Below, one piece after another: positions 27,249 to 41,039 of a stretch of 64,000 bases of DNA. Below the pieces are notes generated by a model, which saw nothing but the letters and a program-made list of their open reading frames with translations, had not been told where the DNA came from and searched no databases. Numbering within the stretch: the stretch's first letter is position 1; each line of letters begins with the position of its first letter. A program made the translations under genes and the position numbers. Origin of the DNA: Eleginops maclovinus (lineage: Eukaryota > Chordata > Actinopteri > Perciformes > Eleginopidae). Where the stretch lies: positions 11,029,927 to 11,093,926 of the forward strand of contig NC_086366.1 in NCBI RefSeq assembly GCF_036324505.1, given 5' to 3'.

Positions 27249-28089
27249 TTAGAAAGAAAAGTTTAAAAACGCAATCCCAAATGTCTTTGTAGGCAATTCC
27301 AACTTAAATATCAGACAAGTAGGAGGTAAAATGTGGTTTAAAAAAAATAGAGGTAGAGTGATGTGTACTATTTAACCACAGCTACATTTTTATATCAAAA
27401 GACCACATAAGAAATCCATCTTCAAGTAATGCATTTATGCTCAAACAACTGGCCAATCAAAGTCAAGCTACAGGTTTGGAAAAGATGGCAAAGAACTACA
27501 TTTATGCTGCCACCAGCATTTATCTGATCGGTTGAAATAAATGCTTGTTATAAAAGGTGACGCTTGGTGGTTCACCAATGCCCTGCCGATATTTTTGGTA
27601 CCTACACTTTTCCAAATAGTTTTCTCAGACGGTTCTGTAAACAAACCATCTGGCACGTTTTCTCATGATATAGGAAAAATCTCTTCCGGACTAACTTAAA
27701 TTAAATGTTACTGAGACAGACAGGAAATTAATGGAAAACAGGATTGTGTGTACCAGCGCCTTGTTCAAATGCAAGTTACCCAATTTCTTTTAATTTTGGG
27801 TCCATGAAGATGAATTGGAGAGGAAGAAAATAAAATATGGAAGCTTTTGTTCAAAGAAACAATACATCTCTGTGACGATTCAAAACACTGGGGACCAACA
27901 TCAGAAAAAAACATCTTGAATAGGATTTCACACACATCATTTCTATGATCTTGAGTAGTGCAAAGTATGTCCATGAACAATATTCTTCAAAGATCCAACA
28001 CACACCCGCTAGAAGGGACTGTCAGGCAAAATTACAATTTTAATACAATTTAAATCTTGAGATGTACGAATGAAGTCTTTAAAACTGGC

Positions 28090-28420
28090 CAGTGCTCTTT
28101 AGGAACTACTCGGGATTCAGCCTTCCCTTAAGCTAATTGAGTAAACTGTGAGCTCATCAAGCCAACCCCCCCAACCAAATCCAATTACTTAATTGTTGTT
28201 AACAATAGACCATTCAAATGAAGTCAGTTGAACTTACATCACATCAAAACCCATTTTCGATCTCAGCCACATATTCTTCTTCCTTCTAATTACCTCTGGT
28301 GGTTTTAATTCAAATTCCATCATTAAATTGCATGTGTGCATTTCATGACTTGCATATTACCGTGAGTTGGACCACTTAAAGTTAAGTGAATAATGGCTTG
28401 ATTGGTTGATCTTTGTCATA
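28090..28420. promoter_or_regulatory. Candidate conserved non-coding element
   Basis: Non-repetitive sequence with repeated TAATT/AATTA cores (28133, 28180-28195, 28288, 28305), an ATTTGCAT-like POU site on the minus strand (near 28330) and no open frame. Inference from texture only. Confidence 0.25.
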
Positions 28421-29332
28421 GTCACAGGTAGTCATTGGTAATTTTTGATTGCAATGCAGGACTTAATTTAACCTACAGAGCAGAAGCCGTATAGCTATAG
28501 ATACAAATGTGATATCTGGCTAGATAGCTGGCTAGCTTATTTCCTACATGTTTCTTCAGCGAGTGAAGACAACAATTAGCAGGTTCAACAAAAGTTAAAG
28601 AGTATATACAGTATGTTGTATTTAGTTTTTAACAAACAATCCAAACGAAGGAGCCCGTCAGAGGTCGATAGGTGTGTGATTTCTGGCAGAAATCAGGGAG
28701 CTGTACTTTTTAAATGGGACTTACCAAATCAACCACAACTTTCACATTAGGGCATGTATAACCCAGTTACATCATTTAGTTTGTATTCATAGCAGATGTC
28801 TTATGTGAACCTGACAAACTTGTAATGGAAGCTCACAGACATGTCATGCACAGGAATCTAGTTTTATTACTAGATATTCTCTCTGCAGCATTACTTGGAG
28901 AAGAAAATGCAGAATAATGTACAGCTTCTCTGCAATGAGACATTTTTAGCATGTTTTAAAAAGTGTATCACTCAGATTGTTACAGTTTTATTATCAAAGC
29001 CTGACGGTGAATCTTACTGCTTCATCCTTTGATGTCCTGATGAGGCCACACCAATAAAGGCAAACTTTTAGGTGCTTACACAAGGCCAACACCAATCTCG
29101 ATTTGTCTGAGTTTCAGACCTAAGGCTGCTAAATGATGGCAGCAGTTACTTGACAGCATTTTGTCGAAGTTAAATTCTATTAAATTCAGAATGTGTCACT
29201 TTATATGTTACTTGGTGTTGAATTCCACAGAGAATACAGTGCATGTCAAATATCATAATTCCTCATAAATCTTATTGAAAAAACACCATGTCAAAAAAAC
29301 ACTTCAGTTTTTTTTTTCTGGATGAGCCTGTG

Positions 29333-29335
<3 letters not shown>

Positions 29336-29371
<36 letters not shown>

Positions 29372-29399
29372 GATATATATATAGATTTATATGTATATG
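29336..29399. repeat. (TA)n tract
   Basis: TA-rich run with TTAT, AGAT and GTAT interruptions. Confidence 0.95.
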
Positions 29400-30115
29400 A
29401 AGCTTAGCTCAAATAATGAATTAGAAAACCGTGGGAAAATATATGTTTTTGGAGGAGATCTCAACTTTATTCCTCACAGTTGTGTAACCTGTCTCTCTGT
29501 GTCTTTAAATGTGTGCCTGCAACTCTGCGTTATGTTCTGTTATATTAGAAAATGTAACTCAGTGAGAAACATGAGACTCGAAGCCTGATACAACTTCTCC
29601 AAACAACAGTTTGTTTTCTGACATTGTGACCTATTTATTTGTTATATAATGTGCTCAGTTCATTACTTACTCTCCTTGGGGGGAAACAACTATTATATCA
29701 TTATTTGTGAGACAACAATTATCATTATAGGGATTCATTATCGCCACAGTCCTCATGACAACCACCAAAACGGATTAGCAAAGGCGTACCCAACAGCAAT
29801 AATAAATGTCAGGGATGAATCTTTAGAATCGGTGAGCCAAAAGGCTTCATATTTCCACAGGATTATCATAGGCTTGCATGGAAACTATACACACTACAAC
29901 TATATCGTAGCAGCTGCCAGCTCAATGAGTTGGCAGCAAAGCACAACAGCTGGATCTCTACAGCTGCCCCACAAACACATAGTGTCAAACCAGTAAAAGC
30001 TGGACGCCATTAAATTGAAGCTCTAAATGTCCTGCGGGCGCAGTTAATACAGACAATTCTTTTAAACCATCACCGAACCTGAGCCCTAAAGTGATGAAAT
30101 CCACTCAAATCAGAC

Positions 30116-30282
30116 CAATCAGGGTCTGTTTGGATGCTGCAGCTTTTAATGGCGGCCATCTTGGTCATCATATCCTTCCCTATGGCTGTTTTGAGTAATT
30201 TGTGCGTCACTGTAACATGATTTGTGGACTGCTTGGTACACCAGTGGCAAATAGCTCCTAGTTTTAAAGAACTATATAAAGG
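30116..30282 (+). promoter_or_regulatory. Candidate core promoter: CCAAT, YY1-like and TATA motifs
   Basis: CCAATCAGG is at 30116-30124, AATGGCGGCCATCTTGG (YY1-like in both directions) at 30149-30165, and CTATATAAAGGGG at 30272-30284. The order fits a TATA promoter, but the spacing from CCAAT to TATA (about 155 bp) is long and no exon or donor is recognised downstream. An 83-codon open frame (30224-30475) overlaps without recognisable content. Confidence 0.3.
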
Positions 30283-31037
30283 GGAGAAGGCTGAGTGGGA
30301 GGCCCCAGCCAGATGTCTGCCCTCATCCTGCCTATACTGGTCCAGTGAACCAGTTGATGATCCTCTCTGTGATTTATCAGAGCGAAGATCTTTGACATTG
30401 ACTTGTTGGTTTGAGATAAACCATATGAAAAAAGATGTAATACATATTCACTGTATTTGTTATTATAATCTCTGACACTGACACGCTTCAAGGTACTGTA
30501 TATAAAATTAGATAGATATAAAACGCAGTTTTTCGGTCTTGGTTTCTTCTTTTCTTTTTTTTTCACAACATATTATTACTATGGAAGTCCAAGTGTACAC
30601 TGCTGCTGTAAATGGTCCCTTTTAATTTATTGTCCACTAAATCCCTCTAAATGACCCAATTAACAGCATTAAACAATGGTAGCCACATGTAACTTTCAAA
30701 GCAGCAGCAGTTTTTTTTTTTTTTATTACACAAACAACCTAAAAAAGTAGTACGTACTTGTATTAACACTTTACTAGAAATATTGAACGGAGATTTGGTA
30801 CACACATATTTAGGCACCCTTCTCCATGACTTGCTGTTGGATCTCCCTCACATACAGACACAACCATCTCCAATGTCAATCAAACCATCATAAAATATGC
30901 ATCAGGAGCCTCGCAGGCACCTGTAGAGCAACAAAAAAGTGTGTGTATGCGTGTGTGACAGAAACCTTTAATATTAGAGTAAGAGTGCAAACTTGCACGT
31001 GCGCTTGAACTTTTTGTGAGAGAATAACAAAATGCAT

Positions 31038-31173
<136 letters not shown>

Positions 31174-31365
31174 GTGCGTGTGTGCATCTGTTGCTTTATG
31201 CAAATGTCCTATGCTCTGTGTGCTAAACTCATGCAGTGAGCCTCCACACTGCCAGCCTTACATCCATATTCAAAGGAAGTGTAACCCATATTCTGCTTTT
31301 GTTAAAGCTCCCAACCCCCTTTACTGATGGAAAGATTTTCTGTACCCCAGGGCTTTTTTTTCCAA

Positions 31366-31641
31366 GAACTGAAGTAAAACTAGAAAGTTACTTAGGAGAA
31401 AATAAAACGGGGAACTAAATCATTTCCGATTTTCCAGCCAGATTTTCAATGTAATATGACAGAGTTTCCGAACATTGTTCTAATATTGGTATTGAATAAT
31501 GATTTTATAGATTTAAGCTCTGGTTATGCCACTACTACTATATTATTCACACATGAAATAAGATATGTTGTTTTCTCTTTTACTTACTGGGAAATTATGC
31601 AAAAAAGAGACTGTTGATTAAAGCTTAATTGACTGAAAACA
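31366..31641 (+). repeat. Diverged direct repeat, copy A
   Basis: It aligns with 34529-34800 in the same orientation, about 85% identical by eye with a few small gaps. The best-preserved blocks are 'cagattttcaatgtaatatga', 'tatattattcacacat', 'gttgttttctcttttacttactggg', 'aattatgcaaaa' and 'gattaaagcttaattga'. No protein frame is shared. Confidence 0.9.
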
Positions 31642-34528
31642 TGTAACAGTGGGTTTTTCCACTGCAGATAATAGTTTAATATTACAAGTGCCCCAGCCAC
31701 TTATAGAGTACTGTGCCTTTGAGAGCAAGCTACGATTTCAATTACTGATGATAACACTGTACTAAACCGCTGACAAGCTTAACAGACAGCTGCAGTGAGA
31801 TCATTTTCCCAGTGTGTTACGGGGGAAATGTGAGCACATGATACAATGACTCCATACTACAATGTCCAGCTACAGAATTCCAGTGTTGTGTCGACAATCC
31901 AAAAAACAAAGGAAAAACACATAAATCAGCTATATAGATTACAGCCACATTTCCAGATAAGAATCAATGTTAAATAAAAAACACTAATAAACTATTAATG
32001 ACTTGGTTTCCAACGTTTTCTGCCCACACTGCTCCTTTTGCTGAGAACCTGCTAGTTCCTGAAGAACGCCATTATCTACGGTAGATTGCCTTCTCAAGTC
32101 TAATTAGTTCTCCCTACTATCTTGCAGACTATCAGACTCATAGTGTGTCAAGTGGACCATTTCAACCCAGCTGGGTCTGTGCTGTGAGCCAGTGTTAATA
32201 AACACTCATTTTGTGAACTGCTGAGCACGCTGCGCCAAGGATGAGGGCTTGACTGTCCCTTTAGCAGCTGTTTTCCAAACCTATGACAAGGTTGAAATGT
32301 ATTACTAGTAATTATGTAAAGGTGTAGCTACAAATTAGTTCAGGGGACACACTCTCACCTGTTGTCCTTAACACATCAGACAGTGCTCCAACACATTGTA
32401 AGTAACGGTACATTTTCTGTGACAGTAAGATCAAGACACATGGGAAGGCTTTTAAGTGCTTAGGAAGTCTTCTATAGGAGCTGGGCTCTGTTCATTCATT
32501 AATTTGTGTGTTCACTTGTAATTCTGTTTGCAGTGTGCAATGATTAGGGGAATCAAGTCTACACTATTAAAGCATCTCAGAGCCCCAAGAGCCCTGTGTG
32601 CATTTGTACGACAAGCAGTGCTAAAAAAGTGCAGCACATCACACAGTAAGAAAGAGTGTTATTAAAAGGCAGTACTTATGTATTAAATGTCTTCCTAATT
32701 TCATTGTTAAAAAGAAAAGTTGTACGAGGCAATAATATTTAACTTAGACACATGCAAAACATCATTATTAACCCTTGAAAACAGTTCCAACAAAACACGA
32801 GTTCCACTTGCTGTTTTTTTGAGAACACTTTCAAAACTGTTGCAAGACAATTCACCATAGCTTAACATATACCACCATGCATCTACACATTAATGCATTA
32901 AAACACAAAAAACACTTGACACACACAAATGCAAAAATGTGCCCACAAAAGGGTGGGTAAAATGTTTTGGCCAACTTGACTGAGCTATTGGTCCTCAGTA
33001 AAAATTGTGCCCTGGCGACTGGAATTGATTGTCAACAATAAGTGTTGCAAGTGAGTAAATCACACCATGTATTCAAACAAATTGATAGCAGCAGTTTTGA
33101 TTAAAGACATCAACACTGACAGCACAGAGTAAGTGAAGCGACCAAAGTTTGACTGGGATAACTCTTGTGTCTTGGGTAACATTTCAGAGACACTTTTCTG
33201 ATATTAAATACTGCTATTTGCCAGAGGCAGCATATGAAGGTTATGTTAATAAAGTTGTGGAATAGAGGCTCTCTTAATACCATCCAAGCTCTGTTGGCTC
33301 TGTCAATAGTAATTAGATGGCACTCTACTGTCTTTGTATACATTTACATATCAAAATCTGATGTCTTAGGTTAACCTTTCTTGGATATTGTTCTTAATGT
33401 AATTAAATAACTTAAACATAGGCCGTAATCAAAAATATACAAGTAACCACTTCTAAAAGCTATGCTGACTGTTTCTTAGAACACCACTTTTCCAATATAT
33501 CTTCCAAAATGCAGCTTTTCTATGTTTTAATGTAGGAGTTGTTTTGGGCCATGGGTACTCAACACTTTTTCATGTTTACTTTCAATTGAAAAGTCAACCT
33601 ACTATGCCTGCAGGATTAAGTATGCAGAATTGAATGCATGCACAGTTACCAGACACTCATGCCTGTAGACACAGCAGACTGATAAATGGCAACATAAATA
33701 GAATGAGAGATGACTCTGCCCCAGTCATTTAAAACTCTGGGTTTGTGCAGATCTTTATAACACAGACACTATCACTGAAACACCACTTCATAGACTATGA
33801 ACATGCTATGAAACTAAGTAAAGAAAACACCTGATGGAGAAAGGCAAAAGTGACAAATGATAAATGAATTATTGTCACGTTTGGACAGAGAAAAATTACC
33901 GAATATGGAGGGAGCAAGTGATGGGAAGATGAAGAGAAACCAAGCGGAGAAAAATGAGTGAGTGAGAGCAAAACTGTGAACAGAGTGAGAGGTGGATAGA
34001 GAAAGAGAGAGGCATCCATCCATCATGCCGAGCTGCTTCTGTCAGAAACGAGTACTAGATGAGGAGAGATAGAGAAGAGAGCAGACACTCCTCTTCAATC
34101 CGTCTCCACTCACTATCTGGGTTCGCTTGTCAGGACTGCTCTGTCACCCTAGACCAAGACAATTACAGACTGAAGGGGCTTACCGTTATAAGCAAACACA
34201 TGGATACCAACAGAGAAAACAAGCAGCTGTATAACGTAAAATCAGTGGGAATTGACAAATAAAGTTTAAACTATACTGACATATTGCTTGCCCTGAGGAT
34301 GGCCCAAATATATCACCTAATGTATAAGTAATTAGTAATGAATGAGTGGTAACTAGTCTATTTGAATAATGACAATTTTCTTAGTGAGCAGTTCCTGATT
34401 AGCGCCGAACAAGTTGCACAGATACTTAAACTCATCATTACCTAATGGTCCAGTAATAAAGCCTCTCAGAATAATTGTCTAGGAACTCTTTAAAGTCTGC
34501 TAAATAGTCCTGCAATCAGAGTTTCGAA
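31642..34528. other. No gene seen
   Basis: Unique sequence between the two diverged direct repeats. 33830-34080 is purine-rich on the plus strand. Confidence 0.65.
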
Positions 34529-34800
34529 AAACTGAAGTAAAACTTTAAAGTTGTTTAGGAGAAAATAAAATGGGGAAGTAAATAATTTCCAATTTTCCAG
34601 ACAGATTTTCAATGTAATATGAGTGTCCAAACATTGTTCTTATATTTGTAAGGAATAATAACTTTATAGATTTAAACTGTAGTTATGCCAATAACACTAT
34701 ATTATTCACACATTCAATAAGATGTGTTGTTTTCTCTTTTACTTACTGGGAATTATGCAAAACAAAGAATCTTGATTAAAGCTTAATTGAGTAAACACAT
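34529..34800 (+). repeat. Diverged direct repeat, copy B
   Basis: Partner of copy A at 31366-31641, 3.16 kb away. It has a 4-5 base gap near 34622 and scattered substitutions. It may be a dispersed repeat family not recognised here, or an old segmental duplication. Homeodomain-like TTAATTGA and a POU-like ATTATGCAAA are kept in both copies. Confidence 0.9.
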
Positions 34801-36279
34801 ATTCAGGAACTTTTTATAAGGATTAATTAATTACGAAGATGTGCTATTAATACCAGAATACAAAATGGTAAAAGAGAAATGATTAATTACATCATTTCTG
34901 TGAAATATATTTATTAAACAAACAAAACAAATCTGCTTTGATTTCTCTCTAGAAAACTATAAAATAATAAAATCTCCATATACCCTAAATATGCAGTGAC
35001 AGTAGGATAGCCTTTGCATGCCCCATAACATACATTACTAATGGAAAGCACCAGTGGGCCACTATGCTAATAAAGTATGCTAATTTATTACAGTGACCAT
35101 GTTGTAAAATGTGATATTTTATTCACATCCTAGATGTGAGCAGACAACTTGATGGGGCTTCGGGAGCATTGTCAGAGGGGCAGGATTGGGTCTAATGTTT
35201 TACCAGTCATGGCCAATCAAATCATCTTTTTCCATTTCCTTTTATAGCAGTTTGTTCCCTAATGGAAGACTTTTAAGGTTCTCAAAGATTGAGATACACA
35301 AGCTGAATGTGTATCTCAAAAGGTCAATTAGGGACAGAAATTACTGGTGTTACCTATTGTGCAGTTGTGGATAAATTACATAATTAGGAAACACCCCCCA
35401 CATTAAATCACATAACAAATAGAGCTGCAGACATGAACAACTCAACATCATCCCAAAATGTAGAATTTGAGTGAAAAAGAAAAAACAATACTTGATGTTA
35501 TTAATGATTTGCCTTAATATTACGCTTGGATTGCCACTGATTTGTAAGTCGCTTTGGGAAATAGTGCCGCCAAAAGAGTAAATGGGTGATACAGATGACA
35601 GTTTGTGTGTCAGAGATTGATCAACATTTACCTCTACCATGGGAAACCAAGACATATCGTTTCTCTTCATTTGATAGTAGTCAGAAACAAAGCATGTAAT
35701 TGATGCTGCACACTGCTGTATATCCAGGACCCAAGTGTTTGACAAAAGTATGGTAAAAATAGATCCCGCCGTAATGATCCTGACAATTTGAGGTATCCAT
35801 AGCTACAGCTTATGACTACAATAAGCTGCCTCCCAGTATTCTATCATAGACATTTTAAACAATGCATTTTTTATTGATAGACATTTCCATCATAAATAAG
35901 GGGTGCTGTTACAAAGTAAACCAAAACAACTCTGTGTCAACAAAGCGCAGTCCAACATCAGCAAAACTGTGACAATTATGGTTTTATAAGCAACAATAAG
36001 AAAAAAGAACACAATGAAACCGTCAAACCCAGAAATTAAGTTTGAAAACTTAAAGCACTGGGGTTAAGCTTAGCAACGTTATATCCCTCTGCCTGCCTGC
36101 TTCTAATGCCATGCTGCTTGACATTCAGCACACTGCTCACTCCTCTCTTTCTCCTGGCACTATCCCTCCTCCTTCTCTTCACCTCTCTCTCTCCCTCTAA
36201 CTCAGCAGCATCTCTCACCCGCTCTTCCGTGGTGAGGTGGGATTGCGCCATTGAACCAGCATCTGCTGCCACACACATG
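34801..36279. other. No gene seen
   Basis: AT-rich sequence. The longest non-repetitive minus frame in the window after the transposase (35350-35745, 131 codons) lies here, but overlaps a SINE-tail-like remnant and shows no domain. Confidence 0.6.
35542..35586 (+). repeat. Possible SINE/LINE tail remnant
   Basis: The string 'gtaagtcgctttgggaaata' followed by 'gccgccaaaagagtaaatg' resembles the shared 3' tail of several fish SINE/LINE pairs (typically 'taagtcgctttggataaaagcgtctgccaaatga'). Nothing recognisable precedes it, so only the tail would survive. Low confidence. Confidence 0.35.
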
Positions 36280-36287
36280 TACACACA

Positions 36288-36379
<92 letters not shown>

Positions 36380-36385
36380 CACACT

Positions 36386-36465
<80 letters not shown>
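36280..36465. repeat. Compound (CACG)n / (CA)n array
   Basis: About ten GCAC units (36287-36328), then CA interrupted once by ACGC and once by CTCTCA. Confidence 0.98.
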
Positions 36466-36467
<2 letters not shown>

Positions 36468-39400
36468 TACTCTAACTGTGTACACATTTAAACCCCTACT
36501 GTGGTGGACAGCCTGTCGCTGTGTTGAGAACATCATGATGACATATTTTGGACATTAAAACTATAAAACAGGATGTAGCCATATCACAGTCCTAACACCT
36601 ACAGTTTCCTGGTGAAATATTTTCCTCTTGCTCTACTTCTTTTCTCAAAATGTTTAATTTTGTTCTTTTCTCTTTCCCCTCCTGCTCATCAACCTTTCCT
36701 CCCACTCTATTCCCTGCTGTCCTTATCTCCCCCCTCTCTCTGTATTTTACCCCAAAACAGAATTTGTTCTTCATTGACCCCTCTTGCTAAATAAAGGGCA
36801 AGTCTTCCCAAAAGCTTCCTATGTTCCAGTTTGTTCTTTAATCAGACTTCCTCCAGCCTCCCTATTTTCTCGTTCTTTTATCTTTCTATTTTCTTTGGCT
36901 TTTCCATCCTTTTACATCATCTTGGCAACATCATTCATTTGTTTACTCCTGAAAACTTCAAGCCATTACTGCAGCCAAATTTTCACATTTCTTTAAAGAA
37001 AAACTCAATTTTCCCACATTGTCGAAACTGTATTTTCTTTCTCTCTCTAAAACTCATTGAGATTGAGCTCCATTTTCTTTTCTGCTCCATCTCTCTCGCT
37101 CAGACGGACACATCAATCAATTAGATTTACACTCCATAACTCACACTTCTCTCAAGCTTAATTATTCAATCTCATGTTGACAGATTGAAAGGTATTTTAG
37201 ATGGCCCCAAAAGAAAGCTTTTTTGCTCAAAGTTAATTTTAAAAGGTGTGTGGGTGTCATTTCTAGCCAGTCAGAAATTATGAGGGATAATGGCACAAAG
37301 CTCTGCCACTCAGGGCTTACGATTCTGAAATACATTATACAAGTTAATTAACAGAGTCAGTGCCAGATTATGTTCTTATAATGTACACGAACAGGGTCCT
37401 TCAACTCAGTATGAAACATTCTGCTTGCTTATAAACTTAACACCATTCCAGAAACTGTGAAGATGAAGTACCATGCATATTCAGCTCATGCAGAAGTGTT
37501 AAGGGAACCTCACTTTTCAAATTGTCACATGCCCTCTCCCATCAATCTCCCACCTCTGCTGCACTTAATTAGGAGGGAGAAAAGAACGATTTGCTAATCT
37601 GAGTTATAGCCACCGGAGTAATTGGACAGCTGTATACGTATGACTTCAGAGTTAAAAATGATCAGGAGATTTGAGAGCAGTTTTTCTCACACTTTCTGGC
37701 CCCATGAATCCCTCTTATATGTTTTCTGTAACCTTCAGCTTAAATCCCAATAAGCCAGAAGGATAATGGAACGCCACTTTCACGGCTTGTTTACATACTT
37801 GAAAGCAGGGTCAAATTAGTTTCTGGCCTTCCTCTCAGCAGGAATGGCTACGTTTCCTTGATTTGCCTTAGAACTGGTTGTGCAGTTATATGAGTCTGTC
37901 TACCCTTACCTTATCCATTCCGACATCTGCTGTTCAAAGGAATAGCTCTACATTTTCATAAATATGTCTATTGGCTTTCTTGCAATGAGTAAGATGAAAC
38001 TAAAGGTTCAACTCAATCAGCAATGTAGTTGGTGCCGGCAGCCAGTTTGAAATGAGGAAACAAGACAAGCTTTTTCCAAATATAACTTAATCAACCTACC
38101 ATCTATAAACGTAATAATTGTACAACCATCTTATCTGTTTAACTCATACAACAACTGCAGGGTAAAAACAATATCTGGTTTTTAAAAGAGATTATGGAGT
38201 GGACTTTTCTGATTAGATGCATTAACTTCCCGCAGCATTGTTGACAATACATATAACATAAGGAGTAGTTTCATGGATTGTAGGACATCACAAACACAGC
38301 CAAACAAATACTTTAACCTGTAAACTGTTTTACTTTTCCCAAAATGTATATCTCTACTTATTGCAACATCACCAAAAGTGCTTAGAGCCATTGCTTTTAA
38401 AAACGTTACTGCTCAGTTTAACATTGTATGCACATTGACACATTCATCCAATTATGTTACATATTCTCAATTATTACTTATAGTTACTTCATCTGAAACA
38501 TTATGAACACAAAAAAGAGAAAACCCTTGTGAGCCACGAGAAAACTAAATAAAAAATAACTGAACCTAAAAATGTCTCGTTGAGGTACAGTAATTGACCG
38601 CCTATGTAAACTCTGTTTCCATGGCAGTGTGAGAATGTTCTGTTTATTCATGTATAGTGGTCTTCATAGATAGGGAGATACTGTGAATCTCAAATAAGCG
38701 CTTGTCTAGAATATGAGCTATAACCCTGAACATGTGCACATGTTGGCAAGCTCACTGTGACAGCAATGTAAGTAACCACGATGATGTTAAGAATTACGGC
38801 CCAGCTCATTACAGCCCGCTCTAGGACTACATCAACTAGTAATTGCACACAAGCATGTTTGAAATGTATTTTGAGTTTGACTCGGGGGAAAATCCGCCTG
38901 CAATCTTCTTTGGGCATATTTACCAAGTTTGAGGCTCTAAGCTCAATACAATCCTCTGTCAGTATTTGAGTTTGAGCGTGAAATGTTGTGGTGAAAATGA
39001 AGTCATGATTGTGGAAACACGATTAAAGGAAGTTACTTCAAACATTTCCCATTCATCGCAGTCTGTTAAGATGCTGCTTAATCGTACACGAGGATTTCAC
39101 ACATTGATTGTGATCTGAAAGGAATTAATAACTGGAAATCTTTCAAAACACTGCCACTGTTCCAAATCACATTCAAACATGATGAGTCAATACAGGCGAG
39201 AAAGAATGACAAAATGTTATGTAGGCAGGAAAGATTGAAATAGCGAAACAAGGCTTCGACTAAGCCTCAGGTACACACTTTCTGCCCTACACACTCAGGC
39301 AGAAACAGGAAAACAAGCAAAACTGTTCCCCGAGCCTTATTTAATCTGGCATGTGTGTTTACATGTGTTTTACAATGTCTTACAGCTTTTGTAAAACCCA

Positions 39401-40289
39401 ATCAAAATGCAAATGGACTGTTAAGGAAGAGGAAATGGCAGGTAAAGAGGAGCTGATGAGCTGACTCTGCAAACTAAACTGTTGGCTGTGTGCAGCTTTT
39501 TTTTGGCTTCTCCTCTTCTCTTTCCTTGGAGAAGCAACGACCATTACGCAGCAGTCCCTTTGACAATATACCACAAAGTAGCAACAGCAGCACCGTTAGA
39601 GAGAGTATTCTACTCTTAGCCTCCAGCATGCTGCAGTTAGAGCTTTGTCAGGGGATCATTTGAAAAGCCAGCACCTGCTCACCCTGTATTTTCCCTCTCT
39701 TCTATACATTCTTGGTCATTTTCACATTGACTGCCCAACTATCGGTTAGATTTATTTACATCTTTCTCTTGTTTTCTTCTAATTTCTCTACCCACCTCTC
39801 AAGCTGCCTTCCCTTTCACCTGCCATTATGTTTCCCTTTCTCCTGAACACCTCTCGCCTTTCACCCAGCCCATCTCCTTCTCTGTATTCCACATCAGCAC
39901 TTTCCTCACCCTCTTCCCTAACTCCTTTTAAGTCTCCCCTGTCTCACTTCTTGCCTTGTCTGTGTTCCCCTAGTCCTGCTCTCCTTGCCAATTTGCCTCC
40001 CAAACCCCAATATAATCAACTGTAACCTTCTCCTCCCTTCAGTTTTGCCTTTTATATCATCCATCCTTCCCTCATTGTCCCTTCTTCTCGAAACTCTGAC
40101 TCCTCAGCCCCTTTCCTACCATGCTTTTTTTTTAATCCCATCTCCTCATGTTTCACACCTATTTCTTCACATTTCCAATGCATTAAGACCCCCCGGGCAT
40201 GGCCCCACTGTCTTTAATCTAGGGAAAGGATATGACTATCTCTAAATCGTATGAGAGAGAAACCCATACCGCCATTATCTCCCCATCTG

Positions 40290-40290
<1 letters not shown>
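36466..40290. other. No gene seen
   Basis: Two pyrimidine-rich plus-strand patches (36610-37110, 39690-40280) flank AT-rich sequence and the decayed repeat at 37930-38165. Confidence 0.6.
37930..38165 (+). repeat. Decayed teleost interspersed repeat (unclassified)
   Basis: The start ('caaaggaatagctctacatttt', then 'ctattggctttcttgcaatgagtaagatgaa') and the later 'cagccagtttgaaatgaggaaac' and 'caacctaccatctataaacg…' follow the order of a repeat family I recall as abundant in percomorph genomes. That family is usually recognised by 'ttcgctttcttgccgagagttagatgaga' and 'caaaatccacctaccagcacctctaaagctcac'. No coding sequence. This is recognition from memory, so the boundaries and the family need confirming. 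Confidence 0.5.
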
Positions 40291-40371
<81 letters not shown>

Positions 40372-40383
40372 TCTCTCTCTCGC
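40291..40383. repeat. (CT)n microsatellite
   Basis: 76 bp of uninterrupted CT, then TTCC and more CT. It lies about 170 bp left of the candidate promoter, inside a 700-bp pyrimidine-rich strand. Confidence 0.98.
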
Positions 40384-40549
40384 TCGATCCCTATCTGTAA
40401 TCAAGTCGACCCCTTCTAAAATTACAAATCAATCTCTCAAAAGCGTCTTAAGACACAAAGAGCAACATTTGATGATTGAAGGAGCAGAGTAGGGATGAAA
40501 TTGTGCAATAATCCGACAGATGAGAAAGTAGATAAAGAGACACCCATAC

Positions 40550-40693
40550 CTGCGTGTCTCTCTCTCCTCCTTGCCGGTTAGGTAAAGGCGGTTTCTCCTC
40601 CGTTCTCCCCTTCTCTTGAAAAGCCAGGTGAAGAACTCAGCAAACAATACGTTAAATAATCCTCCTCTGGACAGATAATTGTTGAACCAAATA
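40550..40693 (-). other. Candidate 5' non-coding first exon (leftward)
   Basis: On the minus strand it would begin about 30 bp after TATAAAAC. It has a purine-rich leader with several GAGG/GGAG units that could act as exonic splicing enhancers, and ends CACGCAG|GTATGGGTG. There is no ATG in a useful frame. The rightward exon is an independent, opposite-strand candidate; only one of the two may be real. Confidence 0.3.
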
Positions 40694-41039
40694 AGTAATG
40701 ATATCCACTTTTATTTTGGTTTTATACCGCGCAACGCTGGTCGGGCTGCGGGGCTCCTGCTGGTGCTGGGGCACGCGAGGCGTTTCAATTTAGTTCCCTT
40801 GGAGTTTGCCTTAAAAGCCCGATGCGGGTACGTGACCGGTGGCAGCTGATAACCTACAGCAAACCCTCGTCCGCCGTTGATCCACTGGGACGGTTCTGTA
40901 AGCGTGGTAAAACGCCGTTAAACCGGCGCACAGCCGCGTTGCGCACTCATTTGGTCTCCATGTGAGCTGTCTGCGTTTTCGTTAAGACTCCGTGCATCGG
41001 TGAAGCGATAAAAAGCACACATCCGTTCGAGGTTAATAT

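Noticed and set aside
35350..35745. 131-codon minus-strand open frame
   Set aside because: No domain recognised, ordinary AT-rich composition, no splice or promoter context, and it overlaps a SINE-tail-like remnant.
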